DNA of 64,000 nt from Streptomyces sp. Mut1 (lineage in GTDB: Bacteria; Actinomycetota; Actinomycetes; Streptomycetales; Streptomycetaceae), in NCBI RefSeq assembly GCF_030719295.1, contig NZ_CP120997.1, positions 3,286,001-3,350,000 of the forward strand. The letters run 5' to 3'. The notes beneath the pieces were generated by a model, which worked only from the letters and a program-made list of their open reading frames with translations, ran no database searches and had not been told where the DNA came from. Below are positions 53,689-64,000 of this stretch, one piece after another; within the stretch, counting starts at the first letter, position 1, and each line of letters begins with the position of its first letter. The translations under genes and the position numbers were made by a program.

Positions 53689-54729
53689 TCAGAAGAACAC
53701 CGACCGCCGCTGCACCAGCAGCTTGTACAGCGTGTGCTGGATCTGCTCCCGCACCTGATCCGTCAGGTTGAACATCAGCATCGGGTCCTCGGCCGCCTCC
53801 AGCGGATAACCGTCCGTAGGAATCGGCTCCCCGAACTGGATCGTCCACTTCGTCGGCAACGGCACCGCCCCCAGCGGCCCCAGCCACGGAAACGTCGGCG
53901 TGATCGGGAAGTACGGGAAGCCCAGCAGCCGCGCCAGCGTCTTGGAGTTCCCGACCATCGGATAGATCTCCTCCGCGCCCACGATCGAGCACGGCACGAT
54001 CGGCACCCCGGCCTTCAGCGCCGTCGACACGAAACCGCCCCGCCCGAAGCGCTGGAGCTTGTACCGCTCGCCGAACGGCTTGCCGAGCCCCTTGAAGCCC
54101 TCCGGCATCACCCCGACGACCTCGCCGTCGCGCAGCAGCCGCTCCGCGTCCTCCGCGCACGCCAGCGTGTGCCCCGCCTTCCGGGCCAGCTCGTTGACCA
54201 CCGGCAGCATGAAGACCAGGTCCGCCGCGAGCAGCCGCAGATGCCGCCCCGCCGGATGGTGGTCGTGCACCGCGACCTGGAGCATCAGCCCGTCCAGCGG
54301 CAGCGCCCCGGAGTGGTTGGACACGATGAGCGCCCCGCCCTCGGCCGGAATGTTCTCGACGCCCTTCACCTCGACCCGGAAGTACTTCTCGTACACCGGC
54401 CGCAGCAACGACATCAGGACCTGGTCGGTCAGCTCCTCGTCGTAGCCGAACTCGTCCACGTCGTACTCGCCCGTGACCCGCCGCCGCAGGAAGGCGAGCC
54501 CGCCCGCGATCCGCCGGTCCCAGCCGCCCCGCTCCGCGCCCACAGGCCCCGCCCCGGCCTCCCGCGGGCCCTCCTGGGGCTCCCCGGGCGGCGGCGAGGC
54601 GTCGGGCTGTCCCGGAAGCGCGCTCACCGACCCCGTGCCGCGTACCGGAGGCCGCCGGCGCGCGGCGCGCGGCAGACCTCCCGACCGCGAACGGTCGTCG
54701 TCGAACGGAATGACCTTGGCATCCGCCAT
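53689..54729 (-). CDS. PlsC-like lysophospholipid acyltransferase family protein
   Basis: 346 residues. The HX4D motif is NHSGALPLD and the second acyltransferase motif is VMPEGFKGLGKPF. A long N-terminal Pro/Arg-rich extension (~1-95) precedes the domain. Likely transfers an acyl chain to a glycerolipid at the membrane. It lies 15 bp downstream of the epimerase gene and is probably cotranscribed with it. Confidence 0.9.
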   Translation of the reverse strand: MADAKVIPFDDDRSRSGGLPRAARRRPPVRGTGSVSALPGQPDASPPPGEPQEGPREAGAGPVGAERGGWDRRIAGGLAFLRRRVTGEYDVDEFGYDEELTDQVLMSLLRPVYEKYFRVEVKGVENIPAEGGALIVSNHSGALPLDGLMLQVAVHDHHPAGRHLRLLAADLVFMLPVVNELARKAGHTLACAEDAERLLRDGEVVGVMPEGFKGLGKPFGERYKLQRFGRGGFVSTALKAGVPIVPCSIVGAEEIYPMVGNSKTLARLLGFPYFPITPTFPWLGPLGAVPLPTKWTIQFGEPIPTDGYPLEAAEDPMLMFNLTDQVREQIQHTLYKLLVQRRSVFF

Positions 54730-54744
54730 CGTCGCTGCGCTCCT

Positions 54745-55806
54745 CTACCTGGCGCTCGGAGTCGGGTGGGTGTCGCCGCCCCGGTCCACGGCCGCGGCCA
54801 CCCGGTCCACGGCACGGCCCACCGCCTCGGGCGGCAGCAGCCCCGGCGCCCGGCTGCGCGCGAAGTCCGCGAACGCCTCCGCCGTGGAGTAACGCGGGGC
54901 GAACCCCAGCGTCTCGCGCATCTGGACCGTGGAGACCACCCTGCCATGGGTGAGCAGCCGGATCTGCTCCGGCGAGAAGTCCGCCATGCCGACCGACCGC
55001 AGCGCCTGCCCGACCCAGGTGACCGCGGGCAGCAGCATCGGCACCGTCGGCCGCCCCAGCCGCCGCGCACACTGCGAGAGCAGCAGCACGCCGTCCCCCG
55101 CGATGTTGAACGTGCCGCTGTTCAGCGTCCCGCGCCCCGGCTCGCTCGCCGCGATGCCCAGCACGTCGATGACGTCGTCCTCGTGGACGAACTGGAGCCT
55201 CGGGTCGTACCCGAAGACCGTCGGCAGCACCGGCAGCGACAGATAGTCAGCGAGCGGCGAGTCCGCGTCGGGCCCCAGGATGTTCGCGAACCTCAGCACG
55301 CACACGGCCACGTCCGGCCGGCGGCGCGCGAAGCCCCGTACGTACCCCTCGACCTCCGAGGCGTCCTTCGCGAAGCCGCCGCCGGGCAGCGACTTGGGCG
55401 GGGTCGTCTCGTGGAAGACCGCCGGATCGCGGGGCGCCGACCCGTACACGCCCGTACTGGACTTCACCACCAGCCGCTGCACGGCGGGCGCCTTCTGGCA
55501 GGCGCCGAGCAGCTGCATGGTGCCGATGACGTTGGTCTCCTTGACCGCCGTACGCCCCTGCGCCCCGAGCGCCATGCCGCTGACGTCCAGATGCACGACG
55601 GTGTCCACCGCGTGCTCGGCGAGCACCCGGGCGATGGCGGGCTGGCGGATGTCCGCGCGGACGAAGACGGCGTCGCCCAGCTCGTGCCCCGGCGCGACCG
55701 CGTCGACGGCGATCACCCGCTCCACGTCCGGATCACGCTGCACACGCCGCACGAAACGGCCGCCCAGCTGCCGGGCCGCCCCTGTGACGAGCACGACCTT
55801 CCCCAA
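54745..55806 (-). CDS. NAD-dependent epimerase/dehydratase (extended SDR)
   Basis: 353 residues. The N-terminal Rossmann motif is VLVTGAARQLGGRF rather than the classical GxxGxxG, and the usual YxxxK motif is not evident, so catalysis is uncertain. VVHLDVSGMALG and RFANILGPDADSPLADYL are family-typical. I chose the TTG at 55806 because it gives MGKVVLVTG, the start seen in relatives; a GTG at 55902 would add 32 residues. Forms a pair with the acyltransferase gene. Confidence 0.82.
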   Translation of the reverse strand: MGKVVLVTGAARQLGGRFVRRVQRDPDVERVIAVDAVAPGHELGDAVFVRADIRQPAIARVLAEHAVDTVVHLDVSGMALGAQGRTAVKETNVIGTMQLLGACQKAPAVQRLVVKSSTGVYGSAPRDPAVFHETTPPKSLPGGGFAKDASEVEGYVRGFARRRPDVAVCVLRFANILGPDADSPLADYLSLPVLPTVFGYDPRLQFVHEDDVIDVLGIAASEPGRGTLNSGTFNIAGDGVLLLSQCARRLGRPTVPMLLPAVTWVGQALRSVGMADFSPEQIRLLTHGRVVSTVQMRETLGFAPRYSTAEAFADFARSRAPGLLPPEAVGRAVDRVAAAVDRGGDTHPTPSAR

Positions 55807-55964
55807 GATCAGCGCCTTCCGTCGGTCTCCCGTGCGAGCGTCACCCGTGCGAGAGGTGAAGTACCCCAGGACGTCACCGTAGCGGGTGGACACCCCCCGC
55901 ACACAGCACCGCAGCCCTCCCGCCAGGACGGCGGAAGGGCTGCGGATTCACGAACTGCGTTCGC

Positions 55965-56063
55965 CTACTTCTTGTTGCGACGCTGAACGCGCGTGCGCTT
56001 GAGCAGCTTGCGGTGCTTCTTCTTGGCCATCCGCTTACGCCGCTTCTTGATAACAGAGCCCAC
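55965..56063 (-). CDS. Small ribosomal-associated protein bS22 (AURKAIP1/COX24 domain)
   Basis: 32 residues, extremely basic: it begins [20 protein letters not shown] and ends [10 protein letters not shown]. This is the conserved actinobacterial small-subunit peptide bS22, found bound to the 30S subunit in mycobacteria. GTG start with GAGGG upstream. Confidence 0.92.
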   Translation of the reverse strand: MGSVIKKRRKRMAKKKHRKLLKRTRVQRRNKK

Positions 56064-56173
56064 GACTACCCTCGCTCACTTCTTCTTCACTGGTGCGGGG
56101 CGTCTGGGCCCACACGACCTACGTCGGCCTAGCCTACCCGCCACCGCGTGAGGGGCGTAATCCGAGGGGAATG

Positions 56174-56386
56174 TCAGGCAGATGCCACCCCCACGAAGGA
56201 CTCGCGGAGATACTCGTGAACCGCTTGCTCCGGCACCCGGAAGGACCTGCCCACCCGGATCGCCGGCAGATGACCGCTGTGCACCAGGCGGTACACGGTC
56301 ATCTTCGACACCCGCATGACCGAGGCGACTTCCGCCACGGTCAGAAATTTGACCTCGTTGAGAGGCCTCTCGCTGTCAGCAGCCAT
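56174..56386 (-). CDS. Small MerR/excisionase-type DNA-binding protein (HTH_17)
   Basis: 70 residues, one winged HTH: FLTVAEVASVMRVSKMTVYRLVHSGHLPAIRVGRSFRVPEQAVHEYL. The domain is shared with excisionases and BldC-like proteins, but this one is chromosomal core in Streptomyces and has no integrase nearby. It is followed by the bS22 gene on the same strand, 110 bp on. Probably a regulator; targets unknown. Confidence 0.9.
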   Translation of the reverse strand: MAADSERPLNEVKFLTVAEVASVMRVSKMTVYRLVHSGHLPAIRVGRSFRVPEQAVHEYLRESFVGVASA

Positions 56387-56513
56387 GACTCACCTGTACC
56401 TTCCGCACGAGACGCGCACCGGCTTCCCCTCCGGTGACTCTTCGTCGTTGTGCGCTCACTCCCCAGGTTAGGGGCGGGTGATACGAGTGGGGAAGAGGAG
56501 AGACGATCGGCCG

Positions 56514-57329
56514 CTACTGTGACAGACACGCCCGATTGAGTACATAGCGCGTGAGCGGCAGGTAGTACGCGGACCGCACGGCGTCGTCCAGCGGAACGGC
56601 GACCGCCACCCGCCCCTCGGCCTCCCCGACGAACAGCGCCGGATCGTCCGTATCGGCCAGACCGATCGCCTCGATCCCCAGCTGACCTGCCCCGCAGACC
56701 CACCCGTGGTCCCCGACGACCAGTTCCGGCAAGGGCCCCCGGCCGGCCGCCGCGGCCTCCAGCGCGACCCTCACCGGCAGCGGCGAATGGGAGTGTGCGC
56801 CGGTGCCACCGCCGGAAGCCCCCGCGCCGGGTTCACACACCAGCGCGACTCCCCGTACGTAGTCGAGGTTGTACGTACGTACGCCAAACCGAGTCGTTAT
56901 GTCGATACATCGCCCCTGCGCCGGGGTGAGAACAGGGCATCCCACCGCCGACAAAGCGTCTGCCAGCGCCGCGTAGAAACCGAGCAGCCGGTGCGGATGC
57001 CCCGTCCCGAAGAGCACCGGCGCCCGCCGCACCGCCGCCTCCGCCAGCCGCTCGGCGAACGCGTCGAGCCCCGCCACCGTCCGCTCCGGGTCGATCACAT
57101 CGGGACCCGACACATGCGCGGGGTCGTCCGAGACCCCGCACCTGTCCGCCATCAGCCGCAACAGCTCCCGCTCGCCCCAGCCCCGACCGGGGTCGAGGCC
57201 GAGCGTCACCCGCGGGTCCCTGGCCGCGAACAGCCGATAACTCCGCAGACTCACCTCACGCGAGGTCGCCACGGGCCCGGCCAGCCGGGCCGCCAGCAGA
57301 TGCGCACGCAGCGCTCCGGTGCTCAACAC
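56514..57329 (-). CDS. Conserved actinobacterial phosphatase-like protein
   Basis: 271 residues from the GTG at 57329 (start VLSTGALRAHLLAARLAG); a start at 57368 would add 13 residues. I see FGTGHPHRLLGFYAALADAL, TPAQGRCIDITTRFGVRTY and ELVVGDHGWVCGAGQLG. Relatives are annotated as phosphatases, but no motif here proves a metal or nucleophile site, so the role is open. The gene lies between acuC and the HTH gene in the same direction. Confidence 0.75.
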   Translation of the reverse strand: MLSTGALRAHLLAARLAGPVATSREVSLRSYRLFAARDPRVTLGLDPGRGWGERELLRLMADRCGVSDDPAHVSGPDVIDPERTVAGLDAFAERLAEAAVRRAPVLFGTGHPHRLLGFYAALADALSAVGCPVLTPAQGRCIDITTRFGVRTYNLDYVRGVALVCEPGAGASGGGTGAHSHSPLPVRVALEAAAAGRGPLPELVVGDHGWVCGAGQLGIEAIGLADTDDPALFVGEAEGRVAVAVPLDDAVRSAYYLPLTRYVLNRACLSQ

Positions 57330-57422
57330 CCCACCGATGCTGCCCCACCCGCACCCCTCAGGGACCAAAAGCCGGATTTCGCCCCACAGTCGGCGTAACC
57401 CGTACTCACATCCCGTACGGAT

Positions 57423-58595
57423 TCAGGCCAGCATCCCCCGCAACGGGAACGCCGACCGCCGCGTCGCGAGCACCGCCTGGTCCAGCCGGTCCGCCGGGTC
57501 GTACCCGTCCTCCCACGACGCCCACGAAGGCGTACGCCCGTCCGTCATCCGCGCCGGACCCGGCTGCCGTGTCCGCGCGTACACCTCGTCCCGCCAGGAC
57601 GCCGGGATCACCGACTCCGGGTCCACCGGAGCGTGCGCGGCGATGCCCACCAGATGCGTCCAGGACCGCGGCACCACGTCCACCACCGCGTAACCGCCCC
57701 CGCCGAGCGCCACCCACCGCCCGTCGTCCGCGTAGCTGTGCGCCAGGTCGTGACAGGCCGCCATCACGGACCGCTGCGCGTCCAGCGACACCGCGAGATG
57801 CGCCAACGGGTCCTCGAAATGCGTGTCCGCCCCGTGCTGCGTCACCAGCACCTGCGGCCGGAAGTCCGCCAGCAGCTCCGGCACCACCGCGTGGAACGCC
57901 CGCAGCCAGCCCGCGTCCCCCGTACCGGCCGGCAGCGCCACATTGACCGCACCGCCCTCACCGGCCCCCGCCCCGGTCTCCTCCGGCCACCCCGTCTGCG
58001 GGAACAGCGTCCGGGGGTGCTCGTGCAGGGAGACGGTCAGGACCCTCGGGTCCTCCCAGAAGGCCGTCTGCACCCCGTCCCCGTGGTGCACGTCCACGTC
58101 GACGTACGCGACGCGCTCGGCGCCGAGTTCCAGGAGCCGCGCGATGGCGAGGGCCGGGTCGTTGTAGATGCAGAATCCGGCCGCGCCTCCGGGCATCGCG
58201 TGGTGCAGCCCGCCGGTGAAGTTCACCGCGTGCCGGGTCTCGCCCCGCCACACCGCCTCGGCGGCCGCCACGGACTGGCCGGCGATCAGCGCCGACACCT
58301 CGTGCATCCCGGCGAACGCCGGATCGTCCACGGTCCCGAGCCCGTACTTCTGGTCCGCCGCGCGGGGATCGGCCGACGCGGCCTTCACGGCCGCCACGTA
58401 GTCCGGCCGGTGCACGAGCCGCAGCGTGGAGTCCCCGGCCGGCTTGGCCGCCACCAGGTCCACCGCCCGGTCAAGACCGAACGCGCGCACCAGTCCCATC
58501 GTCAGGGCAAGCCTGACCGGGTCCATCGGATGACTGTCCCCGAAGTCGTATCCCGTTACTGCGTCATCCCACATCAGCTGTGCGCGGCCGCTCAT
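57423..58595 (-). CDS. acuC: AcuC-type histone deacetylase family protein
   Basis: 390 residues. Class I deacetylase signatures: GGLHHAMPGGAAGFCIYND with the His dyad, VDVDVHHGDGVQ with zinc ligands, and QHGADTHFEDPLAHL with the third ligand. AcuC proteins remove acetyl from acetyl-CoA synthetase, restoring its activity. Start at the ATG 58595. Its 5' end overlaps the MFS gene by 32 bp, so the two are cotranscribed. Confidence 0.93.
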   Translation of the reverse strand: MSGRAQLMWDDAVTGYDFGDSHPMDPVRLALTMGLVRAFGLDRAVDLVAAKPAGDSTLRLVHRPDYVAAVKAASADPRAADQKYGLGTVDDPAFAGMHEVSALIAGQSVAAAEAVWRGETRHAVNFTGGLHHAMPGGAAGFCIYNDPALAIARLLELGAERVAYVDVDVHHGDGVQTAFWEDPRVLTVSLHEHPRTLFPQTGWPEETGAGAGEGGAVNVALPAGTGDAGWLRAFHAVVPELLADFRPQVLVTQHGADTHFEDPLAHLAVSLDAQRSVMAACHDLAHSYADDGRWVALGGGGYAVVDVVPRSWTHLVGIAAHAPVDPESVIPASWRDEVYARTRQPGPARMTDGRTPSWASWEDGYDPADRLDQAVLATRRSAFPLRGMLA

Positions 58596-59772
58596 GCCCG
58601 CCACCGTATCGGGCAGGTTCCGTCCCGAACGACTTGGCGTACACGAGCGTCGCGAGCACCAGCACCATCGGCACCAGCATCGCGCCCCGGTAGCTCCAGG
58701 CGTCGCCGAGCGCCCCCACGAGCGGCGAGCCGACCAGGAAACCCACGTAGTTGAAGATGTTCAGCCGGGCGATCGCGGTGTCGCTCGCCCCGGGAAACAT
58801 CCGCCCGGCCGCGGCGAACGTCTGCGGCACGATCACGCACAGCCCGAGCCCCAGCATCGTGAACCCGAGCATCCCCGTCCACGCCCCGCCCGCCACGGCC
58901 ACCACACCGAACCCGGCCGCCGCCAGCACGGTCCCGGCCCGCACCACGGCCACCGCCCCGAACCGCCGCACCCCGAAGTCCCCGACGGCCCGCCCCAGCA
59001 GCGTCGTCACCATGTAGACGTTGTACGGAACCGTCGACAGCTGCTCCGAGCTCCCCAGCACGTCCTGGAGGTACTTCGCGCTCCAGTTGGAGACCGTCGA
59101 GTCCCCGATGTACGCGAAACACATCACCAGGCAGAGCGGCATAAGCAGCCGGAACGACACCGAAGCGCCCTTCCCGCCCCCGGCGCTCCGCTCCCCCTGC
59201 TCCTCGCCCCTGCTCCCCTCGACGTACCACCGGCTCCCGGCCAGCGCGACGGGCAGCAGCACCACGACCACCGGCAGATACGAGACCAGCAACGACAGGT
59301 CCCAGTGCGCCCCGGCCCACGCCATCGAAGCCCCGGTGATCCCGCCCAGGCTGTACGTCGCGTGGAACCCCAGCATGATGGAACGCCCGTACGCCCGCTG
59401 GAGGCTGACGCCCATCATGTTCATGGAGGCGTCCAGCGCCCCGACGGCCAGCCCGAACGCCCCGAGCGCGACGGCCGCCTCCCACACCTCGCTGCCGGCC
59501 CCGACCCCGAGGAGCGCGAGCAGGACGACGGGCTGCGCCCACCGCAGGACCACCCGCGGCCGCACCCGCGCGACCACCTTCTCGGTGAGGACGCTGCCCA
59601 CTCCGGCCAGGATCGGCACGGCGGCGAGGAACACCGGCAGCAGGCCGTCGGATATCCCGTACCGGTCCTGAATGGCGGGAATCCGCGTCACCAGAAGGGC
59701 GAAGGTGACCCCCTGCACGAAGAAGCTCAACGCGAGGGACGCCCTGCCGTGCCGCAACCGTGCATCTGTCAT
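58564..59772 (-). CDS. MFS transporter
   Basis: 402 residues, about 12 membrane segments. FFVQGVTFALLVTRIPAIQDRYG at the start and SMNMMGVSLQRAYGR resemble the YbjJ/FucP-like MFS members. The substrate is unknown. The stop lies inside the acuC coding sequence. Confidence 0.9.
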   Translation of the reverse strand: MTDARLRHGRASLALSFFVQGVTFALLVTRIPAIQDRYGISDGLLPVFLAAVPILAGVGSVLTEKVVARVRPRVVLRWAQPVVLLALLGVGAGSEVWEAAVALGAFGLAVGALDASMNMMGVSLQRAYGRSIMLGFHATYSLGGITGASMAWAGAHWDLSLLVSYLPVVVVLLPVALAGSRWYVEGSRGEEQGERSAGGGKGASVSFRLLMPLCLVMCFAYIGDSTVSNWSAKYLQDVLGSSEQLSTVPYNVYMVTTLLGRAVGDFGVRRFGAVAVVRAGTVLAAAGFGVVAVAGGAWTGMLGFTMLGLGLCVIVPQTFAAAGRMFPGASDTAIARLNIFNYVGFLVGSPLVGALGDAWSYRGAMLVPMVLVLATLVYAKSFGTEPARYGGGHERPRTADVG

Positions 59773-59814
59773 GGCCGCGAGCGTAGAGCCAGTTTCTACC
59801 CATGGGTAGACACG

Positions 59815-60459
59815 TCAGGCAAGCAATTCCGGCAGCTGTCCCATGTCGGAGAAGTAGCCGGTCACCCCGGTCAGCCGGTCCGCGGGCATCATCGATGTGA
59901 ACCCGTACACGTCCATGCCGGCCGCCCGCGCCGCCTCGACCCCGAGCGGGCTGTCCTCGATGACCACGCAGCGCTCGGGCGCGACCCCCATGCGCTCGGC
60001 CGCGTGCAGGAAGAGATCGGGCGCCGGCTTCCCCCGGCCCACGTCCTCCGCGCTGAAGATCCACTCTTCCTCGAACCACTGGTCGAGCCCCGTCCTGCGG
60101 TGGCTGACCCGGATGCGCTGGTGGCTGCTGGAGGACGCGACACAGTACGGAATACCGTCCGCGACGAGCTTGCCCAGCAGGTCATCGACCCCGGGCACCG
60201 GCTCCAGCTCCTGCTCGAACGCGGCGAAGACCCGCGAGTGGAGGGTGACGTCGAAGTCATCCGGCAGCTTCGCCCCGGTCCGCTCCTCCACGAGGTCGTG
60301 CACCCGGTGGACGGCGGACCCCATGTAGTCCCGCAGGGACTCCTCGTACGAGGTGGGGTGGCCCAGCTCCGTCAGGTAGCCGGCCAGGATGGTGTTGGAG
60401 ATCGGCTCGCTGTCCACGAGCACACCGTCGTTGTCGAAGATGACAAGTTCGTAGCGCAT
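59815..60459 (-). CDS. HAD-superfamily hydrolase (beta-phosphoglucomutase/phosphatase-like)
   Basis: 214 residues. Motif I is IFDNDGVLVDSEP; note Asn in place of the usual Phe-Asp-Leu-Asp arrangement, though both catalytic Asp are kept. ASSSSHQRIRV is motif II, GKPAPDLFLHAAERMG motif III and VIEDSPLGVEAARAAGM motif IV. Class I cap domain between. Substrate is probably a small sugar phosphate. First protein gene after the rrn operon on the same strand, insulated by a terminator. Confidence 0.92.
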   Translation of the reverse strand: MRYELVIFDNDGVLVDSEPISNTILAGYLTELGHPTSYEESLRDYMGSAVHRVHDLVEERTGAKLPDDFDVTLHSRVFAAFEQELEPVPGVDDLLGKLVADGIPYCVASSSSHQRIRVSHRRTGLDQWFEEEWIFSAEDVGRGKPAPDLFLHAAERMGVAPERCVVIEDSPLGVEAARAAGMDVYGFTSMMPADRLTGVTGYFSDMGQLPELLA

Positions 60460-60490
60460 GGCACGACCTTAAACGTTCAGAACGCAGAAA

Positions 60491-60517
60491 AGCCCCGTGC
60501 CACAAGGGCACGGGGCT
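60491..60517 (-). terminator. Terminator of the rRNA operon
   Basis: AGCCCCGTGCC (60491-60501) pairs with GGCACGGGGCT (60507-60517); on the minus strand the stem is followed by TTTTC. Confidence 0.92.
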
Positions 60518-60530
60518 CTTCCTAAAAGGA

Positions 60531-60649
60531 GTTCGGCGGCGTCCTACTCTCCCACAGGGTCCCCCCTGCAGTACCATCGGCGCTGAAAGGCTTAGCTTCC
60601 GGGTTCGGAATGTAACCGGGCGTTTCCCTAACGCAATGACCACCGAAAC
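60531..60649 (-). rRNA. rrf: 5S ribosomal RNA
   Basis: The minus strand reads GTTTCGGTGGTCATTGCGTT at the 5' end and closes GTAGGACGCCGCCGAAC; the ends pair to form helix I. The internal CCGAACCCGGAAGCTAAGCC is the universal 5S loop region. Ends estimated to a few bases. Confidence 0.95.
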
Positions 60650-60705
60650 ACTATGAAATAAACAACACCGGACAACAACACGGCAGTTCGTTATTTCAGA
60701 ACCAA

Positions 60706-60722
60706 CACAGTGGACGCGAGCA
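60706..60722 (-). other. 3' arm of the 23S rRNA processing stem
   Basis: These 17 bases are the exact reverse complement of 63856-63872. The pair closes a stem around 23S in the primary transcript, the usual RNase III processing site. Confidence 0.85.
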
Positions 60723-60730
60723 ACTGAGGA

Positions 60731-63851
<3,121 letters not shown>

Positions 63852-64000
63852 CAGATGCTCGCGTCCACTGTGCAGTTCTCAAACAACGACCAGCCACCCA
63901 TCACCCCACCCTTACCAGGTGAGTGCACTGGGGCCGGCAACCGAAGGACGACCATGACGGCCGCACCTTCAGATACCCAACAGCGTGCCCGACCCGACCG
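63852..64000 (-). other. Part of the 16S-23S spacer, with processing stem and boxA-like motif
   Basis: It includes the 5' arm of the 23S processing stem (63856-63872) and, on the minus strand just before it, TTTGAGAAC, a boxA-like antitermination motif. No tRNA gene is present in the part visible. The 16S gene lies beyond the window. Confidence 0.85.

Noticed and set aside
56174..56386. Excisionase-like HTH gene considered as a sign of an integrated element
   Set aside because: No integrase, attachment repeats or phage genes are near, and the flanking bldN, bS22 and acuC genes are core Streptomyces genes.

Overview
The window is chromosomal DNA from a Streptomyces (or very close relative). 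The evidence is the very high GC coding sequence with GTG starts, the rex-hemA-hemC-hemD operon, the developmental pair bldN-rsbN, class I lysS, class E-type sortase substrates, WhiJ-like XRE/DUF397 pairs and an actinobacterial rrn operon. The first 2.4 kb carry the 5' end of hemL, a conserved hypothetical gene and a DHA2-type MFS exporter.

From 3.6 to 15.3 kb lies a compact six-ORF operon that I consider the most interesting part. It encodes a PKS-NRPS megasynthase (ACP-KS-AT-AT-ACP-C), an A-PCP protein, a free-standing ketosynthase with Cys180 but Asn316 where the HGTGT histidine is expected, a P450, a 16-residue ORF resembling the start of an MbtH protein, and a small formyltransferase-fold protein. 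The stop/start overlaps (GTGA, ATGA, GTGA) imply translational coupling. This order matches, from memory of the family, the SalA-SalB-SalC-SalD set that builds the gamma-lactam-beta-lactone warhead of salinosporamide/cinnabaramide proteasome inhibitors, here with a formyltransferase-like gene added and MbtH apparently lost. A lactacystin/omuralide-type scaffold is a testable hypothesis.

From 15.4 to 28 kb is a mixed region: an AraC-type regulator, a complete IS605-type element with divergent tnpA and tnpB, a GNAT acetyltransferase, an NmrA-like reductase, a Mut7-C protein, a MarR regulator, a secreted protein whose last codons and stop are tandemly duplicated downstream, YnfA, an SDR, RtcB, two related DUF3558-like lipoproteins and a DUF2637 membrane protein. 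From 28 to 43.5 kb are lysS and argS, an RsbW-like ATPase, a TPR membrane protein, a WhiJ-like XRE/DUF397 pair whose DUF397 protein contains a threefold 20-residue repeat, a DUF4253 protein, an LAXTG surface protein behind a DasR-like operator, a TTA-containing Ser/Thr kinase, an HTH membrane protein, a 32-residue membrane peptide, a DUF4232 lipoprotein and an alpha/beta hydrolase.

From 43.6 to 49.7 kb are hemB and the rex-hemACD operon (minus strand), headed by a clear Rex operator. From 49.8 to 56.4 kb is the bldN neighbourhood: a glutaredoxin-like protein, a HAD phosphatase, bldN, rsbN behind a sigma-BldN-type promoter, an acyltransferase, an epimerase, bS22 and a small HTH protein. From 56.5 to 60.5 kb are a phosphatase-like gene, acuC, an MFS gene and a HAD hydrolase. 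The window closes with 5S and 23S rRNA on the minus strand and part of the 16S-23S spacer. I saw no complete tRNA gene, CRISPR array, replication origin or prophage.
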